Origin: Paenibacillus sp. FSL K6-1330
GTDB lineage: Bacteria; Bacillota; Bacilli; Paenibacillales; Paenibacillaceae
DNA length: 64,000 bases
Assembly (NCBI RefSeq): GCF_037976825.1
Contig: NZ_CP150269.1
Coordinates: 5,593,501-5,657,500, forward strand
Direction of reading: 5' to 3'
The position numbers and the translations under genes are program-made. The notes beneath the pieces are model-generated. The model ran no database searches. It had not been told where the DNA came from and was given only the letters and a program-made list of their open reading frames with translations. This document shows, one piece after another, positions 16,484-26,065 of this stretch. Each line of letters opens with the position of its first letter. The stretch's first letter is position 1.

Positions 16484-16636
16484 TATGATTTCCTCCTCTT
16501 TGCTAATGGATGATGCTTGAATCGTAACACCCCTATTTAAACGGAATGTAAACCGGGAAAAGAATGGGCTCTTCTTATGAAATGATTCTCAATCGATAAG
16601 GATTCACGGTTTACTCCGACTACTTCTGAGGGTAAA

Positions 16637-16683
16637 CAAAAAAAGTGACAGCACAGAAATACCTTCTGCACTGCCACTTTTTC
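16637..16683. terminator. Terminator, probably bidirectional
   Basis: AAAAAGTG..CAG..CAGAA pairs with TTCTG..CTG..CACTTTTT. It serves the minus-strand regulator gene that ends at 16782. The rest of the 16484-16781 spacer holds only the exporter promoter region. Confidence 0.75.
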
Positions 16684-16781
16684 CTTTATAAAAACGGGAA
16701 AACTCTCCGCCCACATGCTACCGCTGCACTTGCCTTTTCTTCGTCTTCTGTTAAGCCTTCGGCCACTTACAAATAGCATGA

Positions 16782-17729
16782 TTAAAGGTCTTCCCCATCC
16801 TGATCCATCGTATATTTTACCTGCATGATAATATTCTGTTCGTGATCCCCAAATTGGCGTCCGAACAGATTCAGCCCCCCTTGATTGACGGCATCGGGCT
16901 TGATGCCGATACGCAACCGCAATTTGGGACTCTCGGAAAGATTCAGTTCATCCAATGTAACGCCCGATACTTTCTCCATGTCCAGCGTTGTCTTCTCATG
17001 ATCAACCCGCCATGTCTTGAGAAACCCGTACTGCGTTGCCCAATCGTACCACCAATTCGGGTTCAGCTTGCCGCGCCGATCCCCGAAATCGCCGGGGCTA
17101 GTCCACATGCCGATCTCCACGCCATTGACCCACACCGAAATATTCGAAGGCCAGTTTTGATCATAATTGGGTGCCTCAGAGCACATCTCCATGGATAGTT
17201 CAAGCGATTGGATTCGTGCTCCGGCTGGAACATCCATCGGCAGCAAGTATTCCAGGTATCCCTTGCGAAGCCAGATGATCTGGGCATTCACATGCTTGGG
17301 GTGGTAAAAGCTGGCCGGCTCGTCTTCCTTAATGATGTAACCGTCCGCATTTGCCATTCCGCATGTAGGCGCTACTTCGCAATCGCTGTAATGGCCGATC
17401 GGCATATCGACTTCATAAACATGCGTGATTCCTTTAGGTACCGAATTTTTTAAATTTAATGCAAAATGAACATCGTCATAATTACGGCTGCACACCTTCA
17501 TTGCTCCTCGCGAAGCCGGAAGCAATTCCGTATTAATTAACTCGGCTGCTTCCAACACTTTGATATTGCTCGCAACCGTAGAAACGGGAAGTTTGAGTTT
17601 CTCGGCGATTTCAATGACATTCAAGTTCTTGGAGTTCAAGAGCCTCAGAATATCCACCCTAGAGCGCGTTGACAAGGCATGAGCTACCGTGACCAGTCTT
17701 TCCGGGTCGTTAAAACCAAGTTCCAGCAC
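16782..17729 (-). CDS. ArsR-type helix-turn-helix regulator with large C-terminal domain
   Basis: 315 residues. The first 70 form an ArsR-like winged helix (LVTVAHALSTRSRVDILRLLNSKNLNVIEIAEKLKLPVSTVASNIKVLEAAELI). The remaining 240 are beta-rich with many Trp and Tyr (IWLRKGYLEYLLPMDVPAGARIQSLELSMEMCSEAP, VWVNGVEIGMWTSPGDFGDRRG), resembling a jelly-roll ligand-binding fold. Ordinary ArsR proteins are about 100 residues and end after the HTH, so this is a one-component sensor of another kind. A GTG start follows AAAGGAG. Its location at the end of the GH43/GH2/importer cluster suggests it senses a released sugar. Confidence 0.8.
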   Translation of the reverse strand: MLELGFNDPERLVTVAHALSTRSRVDILRLLNSKNLNVIEIAEKLKLPVSTVASNIKVLEAAELINTELLPASRGAMKVCSRNYDDVHFALNLKNSVPKGITHVYEVDMPIGHYSDCEVAPTCGMANADGYIIKEDEPASFYHPKHVNAQIIWLRKGYLEYLLPMDVPAGARIQSLELSMEMCSEAPNYDQNWPSNISVWVNGVEIGMWTSPGDFGDRRGKLNPNWWYDWATQYGFLKTWRVDHEKTTLDMEKVSGVTLDELNLSESPKLRLRIGIKPDAVNQGGLNLFGRQFGDHEQNIIMQVKYTMDQDGEDL

Positions 17730-17888
17730 AAATCCGCTCTCCTTTAAACATATTCATTACAATAATTTTACTTCTTAATGAAATGAAAAACAATCACACT
17801 GGAAAGGCTTACACCGTCCATTTTCCTGCCTCTTGCCATAGGGCATCGTATAGTCGGACGTAGAAAACCATGACTTCCATAGCCAGAA

Positions 17889-17915
17889 ATGGCCTCCGGG
17901 AGAACCGGAAGCCAT
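17889..17915 (-). terminator. Hairpin after the secreted GH43 gene
   Basis: ATGGC-TCCGG / CCGGA-GCCAT stem lies about 57 bases downstream of the GH43 stop on the minus strand, followed by a short TTT. It probably ends or attenuates the long upstream operon before the regulator gene. Confidence 0.55.
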
Positions 17916-17971
17916 CCATGATCAAGCTAACAACACTTTATTTATCGACCCGCTATGCCATCCGCTGTATC

Positions 17972-19369
17972 CTAATTGGGCGGCTTGATGTCGAAAAAGT
18001 CGATTTCTCCGTATCCCTCGCCTTTTGAAAAACGTATCGTATTCACGCCAGCCTTCAACTGAACCCGCGCCGTGGACAGCCCCCAGTTCTCCCATCCTTT
18101 ATTCGTGATGTGGAACTTGCTTGCGGTACCGGCATTTACGCTGAGCATGAGATGGGACCAATTCCCCCCGGCTGTTCCATTCGCCGTTCGGGCGAGCAGA
18201 ATGTATTCGCCTGCGGACGCGGCATGTACCTTGAATTCCACATAGCTCTCCCGCGTATCGATATGCCCGGCCTTCATGCCTCCCGAGCCGTTAGGGCTCT
18301 GAGATGCATAGGCGATACCTCCAAATGTCCCTTCCTCACCTTCGTAACGGATATGTGCTGCTTCGCCGGAAGGCAAGGTTATCGGAGCATTCGGATTCAC
18401 CGGGACGCCGAGATTGGGCGTGTGGTCGGCATGCCACGTGAATTTCTGCATTCGAACCTCGCGGTTCCACCCGGCATTATTGTATTTGGCGACATGATAG
18501 AGCATCCAGTCCTCCGTACCGTCGGGCGACTTGGTGAACGAATGATGACCCGGTCCGTACAGACCGTTACCGGACTTGAATATAGGCTGGCTGCGTTTGC
18601 TCCATGATGCCGGATTCAGCAGATCGCTGGTTGTGCTGGCTGTGATGAGGCCCAGGCAATAGTCGTTGGTCCAGCTTCCGCTTGCCGAGTATACCAGATT
18701 GATGAGACCGTTTCGCACCATCACCTGAGGCCCTTCGTTTACATGCGGGGAATGGTTCGTTTCCCAGCTGTGGGTAGGCCTTGCGATTTCAACGCGATTC
18801 GAATCGATCGTCCAGGGATTGCTCATGCGGGCGATATACAAATTCTGCCGGACGTTGGTGTCGCCTTCCCAGCCGGACCATATAAAATACAGCTGACCGC
18901 CTGTTTGCAGCACCGTGCCGTCAATCGCCCATTTATTCGTCGGGTCCGTAATTTGGCCCTTATACTGCCAGGTTCCCTGCATCGGATCCGCCGACGTGTT
19001 CTCCATGACATACATGCGGTGATTGACGTTATCCCCGTCATCCTTGGCATAGTAGATGTACCAGGCGCCATTGATGTAATGCAATTCGGGAGCCCAGATG
19101 CTGCAGCAGCCCGTTTCGACGACCGTCGTCGGAGCTGCATCGATCGTGGTAAGCTGTGCGGACTTCCATATGGTCACATTTCCGCCGGTCGTTTTCGTGA
19201 AGTAATAGAAGCCGTCGGTGTGTTTATATACCCATGGATCCGCCCCCTCCTGCATGACCACGTTGTAGAAGTTATTTTGAAGCGTAGCCGCATGTGTCGC
19301 CTGACCTATAGGAAGAATAAGGAATGCGCATATCGTGAGCAATAATTTATTCCGGTAATTCACCTTCAT
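17972..19369 (-). CDS. Secreted GH43 family glycosidase with C-terminal CBM-like domain
   Basis: 465 residues with a Sec signal peptide (LLLTICAFLILPIGQATHA-A). The five-bladed propeller of GH43 is visible with its three acids: Asp44 in EGADPWVYKH, an Asp in WAIDGTVLQ and a Glu in HVNEGPQVM. About 125 C-terminal residues (IRYEGEEGTFGGIAYASQSPNGSGGMKAGHIDTRESYVEFKVHA...) resemble a CBM35/CBM6-type carbohydrate-binding module. GH43 enzymes remove arabinose or xylose from plant polysaccharides. It lies 90 bases after the GH2 gene on the same strand, and the product probably feeds the importer of this cluster. Confidence 0.88.
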   Translation of the reverse strand: MKVNYRNKLLLTICAFLILPIGQATHAATLQNNFYNVVMQEGADPWVYKHTDGFYYFTKTTGGNVTIWKSAQLTTIDAAPTTVVETGCCSIWAPELHYINGAWYIYYAKDDGDNVNHRMYVMENTSADPMQGTWQYKGQITDPTNKWAIDGTVLQTGGQLYFIWSGWEGDTNVRQNLYIARMSNPWTIDSNRVEIARPTHSWETNHSPHVNEGPQVMVRNGLINLVYSASGSWTNDYCLGLITASTTSDLLNPASWSKRSQPIFKSGNGLYGPGHHSFTKSPDGTEDWMLYHVAKYNNAGWNREVRMQKFTWHADHTPNLGVPVNPNAPITLPSGEAAHIRYEGEEGTFGGIAYASQSPNGSGGMKAGHIDTRESYVEFKVHAASAGEYILLARTANGTAGGNWSHLMLSVNAGTASKFHITNKGWENWGLSTARVQLKAGVNTIRFSKGEGYGEIDFFDIKPPN

Positions 19370-19458
19370 CCTTCGTCACGTTCCTTTCGGATAATCTGCA
19401 ATCATACACCACGCAGAAATGTAACACCGCCTACTTCGATAACGGTCATGATACCGGC

Positions 19459-21201
19459 TCAATCTTCAATCGCGGCCTTGCGGGAATTGATGCGGCGAAT
19501 CACTTCGGGATCGAATTTTGGACGTCTGTCATAGGTATACAATCCGTTCACTTCCTGCTCCACGTCGTACAGCTGGGTATAACAAAATCCGAACATTTTC
19601 GGATGATCCAGCAGCACATTCGTTAAGCCCGCATAGCGCGTTAGAAACGCTTCTTCGGAGGTCGGCCTGTCGCCGTAACCCCAGGACTTCTCGTCTTTTT
19701 GGTCCGGATTCCACCATATGCCGCCATATTCGCTGATGAAATAAGGCTGGCCTTCATACTGCTGCCGATTCGGGAAGCTATTGTACACCTCTCCGCCGTT
19801 CTTCATCGGCTCATATCGTTCCTTGAATGTCTCCGGGTTCTGGTCGTAATCATGGATATCGAAAATATCCGTCACGACATGGAAGTTACCGCTCGTATCA
19901 ATGACGGGACGCGTCGGATCCATCTTTTTCGATACTTCGTACACAATGCGCAGCACTTCGTTATTTTGCTTGGCGCCGTCACGGTCCCATGTCTCGTTAA
20001 AAGGACACCAGCCGATGAGAGCAGGATGATTGAAATCGCGTTCCATGCCTTCGAGCCATTCCGGGAGAAAATGTGACAGCCCCTCCGTTGTGGTAATGTC
20101 CAATCCCCAATTTGCATGTTCTCCCCACACCAGATACCCTAAACGGTCCGCCCAGTATAGAAAGCGCGGTTCAAACATCTTCTCGTGAAGCCTTGCGCCG
20201 TTAAAGCCGAGTCCCATCGAAATTTCGATGTCTTTGCGGAGATCCTCATCGCTTGGGGCGGTGTAGACCCCATCCTGATAGAAACCTTGATCCAGCACAA
20301 GGCGCTGAAACACGGATTTGCCGTTGATGCGGAAGGCCATGCCGTCCAGCATGACGGTTCTAAGCCCGAAATAGGATTGGACCTTATCGCTAACCTGATC
20401 CCGTCCTTGCAGGGTTAATTCCAGATCGTACAGCCTCGCCTGACCCACCTCCCACAAGTGAACCTCCGCCAATGGAATGGTAAGTTTGACGGACGGCCCG
20501 GATACGACCGCACTGGCGTTCCCTACAGGTTTTCCCTCATACAGAGCGGAGGCGCTCAGTTTATGTCCCACAGCATTTCCGCATATCTTTACTTCAAGGT
20601 GCGCGCAGGCATTATCGGGATCACCCACTATTTTCATGTCGGACAAATAGGCCTCCGGCACTCGCTCCAACCATACCGTCTGCCAAATCCCCGTCGTACG
20701 GGTGTAATCACAACCATGCGAGTGAAACCGCCCGCTTTGTTTCCCGCGCGGCTGGCGTCCGGAACGGACGTCGTCTTCCGCACAGACGGTAATCACGTTC
20801 TTGCCCGGTATCACATGCGACGTAATATCAAAGCTAAAAGGCGTATATCCTCCGCGATGCATTCCTACGGATACACCGTTTACCCATACTTCCGTCTCGT
20901 AATCCACAGCTCCGAAGTGAAGCAGGATGCTGCCTTTCCATTCTTCAGGCACGGTAAAATCGCGTTTGTACCATACAGCTGCCATGAAATCCTTATATTC
21001 AACGCCGGACAGCTTACTTTCGGGGCAGAAGGGAACGGTGATCGTTCCGGATAGATCATGTCCCGGCTCATGGAATCCGCGCTCCTTCCCGCTTTTCCCA
21101 TGATCGATTTCGAATTGCCAAGCACCGTTCAGATTAATCCATTCAGGTCTTACCCATTGCGGGCGGGGGTATTCCGAACGCGGCAGTGTTAATTCTGTCA
21201 T
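19459..21201 (-). CDS. Glycoside hydrolase family 2 protein (cytosolic)
   Basis: 580 residues without a signal peptide. The sugar-binding jelly roll (YPRPQWVRPEWINLNGAWQFEID ... HFGAVDYETEVWVNGVSVGMHRGGYTPFSFDIT) is followed by an Ig-like domain and a TIM barrel. The GH2 acid/base is Glu403 in GWCPFNETW and the nucleophile Glu491 in FISEYGG. The family includes beta-galactosidases, beta-glucuronidases and related enzymes; it is shorter than LacZ. Its paralogue is encoded at 22284-24062 with the epimerase gene between them. Linkage specificity is unknown. Confidence 0.88.
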   Translation of the reverse strand: MTELTLPRSEYPRPQWVRPEWINLNGAWQFEIDHGKSGKERGFHEPGHDLSGTITVPFCPESKLSGVEYKDFMAAVWYKRDFTVPEEWKGSILLHFGAVDYETEVWVNGVSVGMHRGGYTPFSFDITSHVIPGKNVITVCAEDDVRSGRQPRGKQSGRFHSHGCDYTRTTGIWQTVWLERVPEAYLSDMKIVGDPDNACAHLEVKICGNAVGHKLSASALYEGKPVGNASAVVSGPSVKLTIPLAEVHLWEVGQARLYDLELTLQGRDQVSDKVQSYFGLRTVMLDGMAFRINGKSVFQRLVLDQGFYQDGVYTAPSDEDLRKDIEISMGLGFNGARLHEKMFEPRFLYWADRLGYLVWGEHANWGLDITTTEGLSHFLPEWLEGMERDFNHPALIGWCPFNETWDRDGAKQNNEVLRIVYEVSKKMDPTRPVIDTSGNFHVVTDIFDIHDYDQNPETFKERYEPMKNGGEVYNSFPNRQQYEGQPYFISEYGGIWWNPDQKDEKSWGYGDRPTSEEAFLTRYAGLTNVLLDHPKMFGFCYTQLYDVEQEVNGLYTYDRRPKFDPEVIRRINSRKAAIED

Positions 21202-21267
21202 GTTTAACTCCTTCTTTTAGGTTTAATTTGTCGGTATTTATCTGTTACCCGGCTGTCACCTATGGCT

Positions 21268-22272
21268 TTAGCCTCGGCTTTCCTTCACGTACAGCCTGCT
21301 GGTCTCTTCCCAGATTTCATTTGGCTCAAGACTGAAACACCCGATTTCTTCGACTTCCATGTCCATATTGGGCGCATTGACCAGATTGATCTGCGGCTCA
21401 GGACAAAAGAAACCCTCGGTCGCTTCGTTGTTCCAGATCATCCATTGTTTATAGGAGGTGCCTACGTCATAAACCAGCATCAGTTTCTCCGCCCGATCGG
21501 TAAGCTCCATCCGGTTTCTTCCATTTTGAGCTACAGCGGTATAATGATTGTCCATACTTTCGAAGAAGGGGTAAACGCCTGCTCCTTGCATGACCTGCTC
21601 GTTAGCGGATAGCTCCTGATAGGATCCGGTGGGCAGCATTCGCCCATCCAGCTCCCACCGCTTCCCGACGGTCAGCTTTAAGCGGTAATCCCGGGCGTCG
21701 CCTCCATTGGTAAATGGCGCGTTGATGGACGTATGGAACGCCAGCAAACACGGCATGGCTTCTTGGCCTGTATTGGTAATCGTTACCCGCTGGGATAGCC
21801 CCTGCCGGCTTAAGCCATACCGAAGCTGAATATGGAACCGGAACGGGAAGCTTTGGAATACCGGATGCTGTTCATCCACGTGGACAGACACGGTCACATA
21901 AGCTTCCTGCCCGGAATGCCCGTATTCATCGACCTCCCATGGAATGTTGTACAGAAATCCATGCAGATGATGACCGGTTGCCTCTTCATTGACCGGCAGC
22001 TGATGGACTTTGCCGTTCCACCGGAACTGGCCGTCTTTATAGCGGTTCGGGGGAAACAATACCGGAATGCCATGAATCATCGGCCTTGCTTTGAATCCCG
22101 GCATTTCCTCCGACGTCGGCTCATGCAGAAACCGATAGCCCTTATCGAGGTCCCGGAACGATATCAAATTCCCGCCGATATCCGGAAGCATGATGGCCTC
22201 ATAACCCCCGGCTCTCAAATAAACTGCTCGCTCGTTATGGTATACGCCTTCGTAGGCATTCGTCCCTTCCAT
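21268..22272 (-). CDS. Aldose 1-epimerase family protein
   Basis: 334 residues of the galactose mutarotase-like beta-sandwich superfamily (YLRAGGYEAIMLPDIGGNLISFRDLDKGYRFLHEP; RPMIHGIPVLFPPNRYKDGQF; ATGHHLHGFLYNIPWEV). The catalytic His and the C-terminal Glu (PEPQINLVNAPN region) are in keeping with the fold. It probably interconverts alpha and beta forms of sugars released by the flanking GH2 enzymes. The start follows AGGAGGTGG. The gap to the upstream GH2 gene is 11 bases, so they are co-transcribed. Confidence 0.85.
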   Translation of the reverse strand: MEGTNAYEGVYHNERAVYLRAGGYEAIMLPDIGGNLISFRDLDKGYRFLHEPTSEEMPGFKARPMIHGIPVLFPPNRYKDGQFRWNGKVHQLPVNEEATGHHLHGFLYNIPWEVDEYGHSGQEAYVTVSVHVDEQHPVFQSFPFRFHIQLRYGLSRQGLSQRVTITNTGQEAMPCLLAFHTSINAPFTNGGDARDYRLKLTVGKRWELDGRMLPTGSYQELSANEQVMQGAGVYPFFESMDNHYTAVAQNGRNRMELTDRAEKLMLVYDVGTSYKQWMIWNNEATEGFFCPEPQINLVNAPNMDMEVEEIGCFSLEPNEIWEETSRLYVKESRG

Positions 22273-22283
22273 TTCTCCACCTC

Positions 22284-24062
22284 CTATTTACCCGTCATGA
22301 TGTTGCGAATGGTTTCAAGCGGCGCCTTCGGCTTACGGTCATACGTCAGCAAACCGTTGATTTCCTGCTCAACATCCGTCAGCTGCGTATAGCAATATCC
22401 CTGGATCACCGGGGATGAAAACATCGGATCCACTACGGCCTTGAGCCGGATCAGGAAGTCCTCCTCGTTCTCGGCGCCGGAATACCCCCAGCCCTCCCAA
22501 TCGCTCTTCTTAAAGGCTATCCCGCCAAACTCCGATACCAGAATGGGTTGGCCTTCGTAAGAAGCGCCGCCGACGAATATTCTCCTGTTCGCCGGCATGG
22601 CTTCCACCGCGGAAGCGGCTGTTGCATACCGCTCCTCCAGCACTTCCTGGCGGCTCTCGTAGTCATGAATAGTAACCAGGTCGGTGGTCATATGCTCCCA
22701 CCCGTCGTTGTAAACAACCGGCCTGCTATCGTCCAATGACTTCGTTAAATGATACATGGCAAGCCCATGCTGCTGCTGACGCTTATCCATCTGAACATTG
22801 GGAACGCCCCAACTCTCATTGAGCGGAACCCAGGTGACGATGCAAGGATGGTTATAGTCCCGCTCGATGATCTCCTGCCATTCCGCCGTGAAGCGGCGAA
22901 CATAGGACTCGGAATATTCATACGCGTTAGCCGCCTCGCTCCATAACAGCAAGCCGAGCTGGTCGCACCAGTACAAGAACCTTGGGTCCTCCGTCTTCTG
23001 GTGCTTTCTCACGCCGTTGAATCCCATTTCCTTCGCCAGCTCCACATCGCGCTTCAAAGCCTCGTCTGAAGGAGCCGTCAGAATTCCCTCAGGGAAATAC
23101 CCCTGATCCAGCACCAGCCTTTGGAAATACGGGCGGTTATTCAGGCACAGCTTGCCGTTCTCGATCGATACCTTCCGCATCCCGAAATAACTGGATACTT
23201 GATCGACAACGTTCCCATCTTGAACAACGCGAAACTCGATGGTATACAAGTTCGGAAACTCGGGGCTCCAGAGGCGTCCCAGGCCATGATCCGTAAAATC
23301 GCTCAGCCCTATAGTCCGGAGCTGTTCCGCATTTCGGATCGTATACTGATCCTCGGCAACCAATTCACCCTTATACGATATGGTGATCTGCAGCTTAAAA
23401 TCCTCTGTAGATTTATAGCCGTCAAGGAATGTCCGGATGCGAATTTCGTTCCGGTCAATGTCAGGCGTCATCATCGCTTTGCTCAGATGTACCGGGGATA
23501 CCGGCTCTATCCACACACTCTGCCAGATGCCAGTCGTACGGGTATAGAAAATGCTTGCCGAATGCTCAAGCCAATATTGTTTGCCCCTCGGCAGAGTGAC
23601 GTCGCGGCTGAAATCCTCCGCCCGCAGCACGACCGTGTTGCTTCCTTCCGTGAGCGCGGCCGTAATGTCCGCTTGAAACGGCGTATGCCCTCCTTCATGC
23701 ATGGCCACCAAATGCCCGTTCACCCACACTTTGGCCATATAATCCACGGCACCGAAATGAAGCACGATCCGTTTCCCGTTCCAGTTCTGCGGGATTTCAA
23801 ACGTTCTGCGGTACCATACCACATCATGAAAAGAAGGATCTCCAATGCCGCTCAGCCTGCTTTGGAACGTAAAGGGGACGTTGATCTTCCGTGTAAAGGA
23901 AGCCATCGCTTCCGCCCGATACCACCCTTCATCCTCGCCGATGGTTTCATCATCAAAACGGAAATCCCATTCGCCATTGAGGGTTAACCACTCTTTGCGC
24001 TGAAACTGGGGTCTCGGATATTCGTTGCGAACCGGTTGTGTCTTGCTAACTTCTGTCAACAT
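22284..24062 (-). CDS. Glycoside hydrolase family 2 protein, paralogue (cytosolic)
   Basis: 592 residues, no signal peptide. The same architecture as the 19459-21201 protein: jelly roll (YPRPQFQRKEWLTLNGEWDFRFDDE), Ig-like domain, TIM barrel. Acid/base Glu416 lies in TWVPLNESWG and nucleophile Glu511 in LVSEFGG. The ATG at 24062 is chosen over the GTG at 24074 because only it has AGGAG at workable spacing. It follows the importer genes in the same operon. The two paralogues probably differ in linkage or aglycone preference. Confidence 0.88.
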   Translation of the reverse strand: MLTEVSKTQPVRNEYPRPQFQRKEWLTLNGEWDFRFDDETIGEDEGWYRAEAMASFTRKINVPFTFQSRLSGIGDPSFHDVVWYRRTFEIPQNWNGKRIVLHFGAVDYMAKVWVNGHLVAMHEGGHTPFQADITAALTEGSNTVVLRAEDFSRDVTLPRGKQYWLEHSASIFYTRTTGIWQSVWIEPVSPVHLSKAMMTPDIDRNEIRIRTFLDGYKSTEDFKLQITISYKGELVAEDQYTIRNAEQLRTIGLSDFTDHGLGRLWSPEFPNLYTIEFRVVQDGNVVDQVSSYFGMRKVSIENGKLCLNNRPYFQRLVLDQGYFPEGILTAPSDEALKRDVELAKEMGFNGVRKHQKTEDPRFLYWCDQLGLLLWSEAANAYEYSESYVRRFTAEWQEIIERDYNHPCIVTWVPLNESWGVPNVQMDKRQQQHGLAMYHLTKSLDDSRPVVYNDGWEHMTTDLVTIHDYESRQEVLEERYATAASAVEAMPANRRIFVGGASYEGQPILVSEFGGIAFKKSDWEGWGYSGAENEEDFLIRLKAVVDPMFSSPVIQGYCYTQLTDVEQEINGLLTYDRKPKAPLETIRNIMTGK

Positions 24063-24113
24063 GATGCAACTCACTCCTAATTATTTAATCTCTCTATCTG
24101 CTCGTTTGAACGT

Positions 24114-25049
24114 CTAGCCTTTGATCGAACCCACATAAACGCCTTTCACAAAATACTTTTGCAGGAAAGGATACACCAGCAATATAGGCACGGTCGAAAC
24201 TACTATTGCGCAATATTTAACCAACTCCCGGAAAGCCGTCGAGCTCTGAGCACTGTTAATGACAACCCCGCCCGCGCTGCCGATCGTGGTGGCCGTCGAA
24301 TCATTAGCGACCAGGATTTCCTTCATCAGCAGCTGTAACGGGAACAATTCCCTATCCTTCAGCAGGACCATCGCGTTAAACCAGGAGTTCCAATTCCCGA
24401 CCAGATAATACAGGAAGATAACGGCCAGCGTGGCTTTCGACAGTGGCAGGATGACCGTGATCAGAATATTGGCCTGGCTCGCGCCGTCAATCAATGCCGC
24501 TTCTTCCAGCTCTCTCGGAATCGATTGGAATCCGGTTCTTAAAATGATGATGTTCCAAGTGCTTAAAGCGGTCGGCAGAATCATCGCCCACAGATTGTTG
24601 TACAAGCCGATGTCCTTCATTAACAGGAACCAGGGAATCAGCCCTCCGCCAAAAAACATGGTGATCGTAATTAAAATCATGATAAAATTTTTGAAATACA
24701 AGTCCCGCCTGGAGAGCACGTATGCGCCTAATATCGTCATGACCATATTGACCAAGGTGCCCAGTCCAACATAAATGATCGTATTCATGTACCCCTTCAG
24801 CAGGCTGTTGTCTTTAAACACCAGCTTGTAACCGTCGAGTGTGAACCCCAGCGGCTTTAACAATACCCCTTTATGGGCCATCAAGGCGCTGGGATCGCTG
24901 ACGGAAGCAAAGAAGATATGCAATATGGGATAAAAACAAACCAACGTTAATGCGGTTAACAGCGTATAGTTCGTGAAGTCGAACACGCGGTCCCCTATGC
25001 TTTTATGCTTCCTTCTTCGTTTCACTTTGAGTTGCTTGATATCCTCCAT
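24114..25049 (-). CDS. Carbohydrate ABC transporter permease (LplC/YtcP-like)
   Basis: 311 residues with six predicted membrane helices. The binding-protein-dependent permease signature is EEAALIDGASQANILITVILPLSKATLAVIF, and the C-terminus PFLQKYFVKGVYVGSIKG is typical of LplC-type subunits. It pairs with the upstream permease (16-base gap). No ATPase gene lies in the cluster, as is usual for these importers, which share a MsmX-type ATPase encoded elsewhere. Confidence 0.9.
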   Translation of the reverse strand: MEDIKQLKVKRRRKHKSIGDRVFDFTNYTLLTALTLVCFYPILHIFFASVSDPSALMAHKGVLLKPLGFTLDGYKLVFKDNSLLKGYMNTIIYVGLGTLVNMVMTILGAYVLSRRDLYFKNFIMILITITMFFGGGLIPWFLLMKDIGLYNNLWAMILPTALSTWNIIILRTGFQSIPRELEEAALIDGASQANILITVILPLSKATLAVIFLYYLVGNWNSWFNAMVLLKDRELFPLQLLMKEILVANDSTATTIGSAGGVVINSAQSSTAFRELVKYCAIVVSTVPILLVYPFLQKYFVKGVYVGSIKG

Positions 25050-25064
25050 AGCCTTCCCTCTCTC

Positions 25065-26036
25065 TTACCATAAGCTGGATTCAGATCTGCGCTTCACGAT
25101 GGTATTTGTCATCCATAACAGCCCGAAGTTCACGATGGAGCTTATTAATCCGACGGCTGTGGAATAACTTAGGCTCGCTTCCCTCAAGCCCCTTCGGTAA
25201 ACATAGGAGGCGATGACATCCGCCGTATCATAGATCAAAGGATTATAGAGCAGGATAATTTTCTCGTAGCCGGAGGCCATCAATCCGCCGATCGCAAAGA
25301 TAAACAGGATGATGATGACCGGACTGATCTGAGGCAGCGTAATGTACCACATTTTTTTCACCCTGCCGACCCCGTCGATATCGGCCGCTTCATATAATGA
25401 TGGATCGATGGAGCTCATCGCAGCCAGATAAATGATGCTGTCCCATCCGATGCTCTGCCAGATTCCGGAAAAGGTATAAATCGGCCGGAACAAATTGGAA
25501 TACCCGAGAAGGGATGAGTAGTCTTTTCCCGTTATGAACGAAAGCAGCTGCGTAACGACACCTTCATTGGCCGTAAAGATGTGAATGATCCCGCACACAA
25601 CCACCAGTGAAATAAAATGCGGCATATACGTAATGGTTTGAACGGTCCGCTTAAACTTGGAAGAACGAACTTCGTTCAGCAGCAATGCCAAGATGATCGG
25701 TGCCGTAAATCCAAACACGATCCCCCACACATTCAGCAGGAGCGTATTCTTGACGACTCTCCAAAAATAGGGTCCGGAGAAAAAATCGATAAAATGCTTG
25801 AAGCCCACCCAATCGCTATCCGCGAAGCCCAGCAAAGGCTTGAAATCCTTGAATGCGATCATAACGCCCCACATCGGCCCGTAGCAGAAGATAATGAACC
25901 ACGCCACGACGGGAAGGGCCATCAGATAGACGAACCAATTCTTTTTCAGGTCCTTTTGAATCAACCGCTTGGCATTCTTGGGCTCCGAGGGCGTCCGAAC
26001 ATGGTCTATTTCCCTGTTTTTCCGTAATATCTCCAT
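25065..26036 (-). CDS. Sugar ABC transporter permease (LplB/YteP-like)
   Basis: 323 residues, six membrane helices. The N-terminus LKKNWFVYLMALPVVAWFIIFCYGPMWGVMIAFKDFKP is characteristic of LplB. The EAA-like loop is YEAADIDGVGRVKKMWYITLPQISPVIIILF. It forms a heterodimer with the next subunit to import oligosaccharides. It is 29 bases after the binding-protein gene. Confidence 0.9.
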   Translation of the reverse strand: MEILRKNREIDHVRTPSEPKNAKRLIQKDLKKNWFVYLMALPVVAWFIIFCYGPMWGVMIAFKDFKPLLGFADSDWVGFKHFIDFFSGPYFWRVVKNTLLLNVWGIVFGFTAPIILALLLNEVRSSKFKRTVQTITYMPHFISLVVVCGIIHIFTANEGVVTQLLSFITGKDYSSLLGYSNLFRPIYTFSGIWQSIGWDSIIYLAAMSSIDPSLYEAADIDGVGRVKKMWYITLPQISPVIIILFIFAIGGLMASGYEKIILLYNPLIYDTADVIASYVYRRGLREASLSYSTAVGLISSIVNFGLLWMTNTIVKRRSESSLW

Positions 26037-26065
26037 GAATCAACCACCTGTTCTTATTATGAAAA

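Noticed and set aside
23121..23987. 288-codon plus-strand frame opposite the GH2 gene
   Set aside because: It is antisense to a gene with complete GH2 catalytic motifs and lacks a ribosome site or recognisable domain; a compositional shadow.
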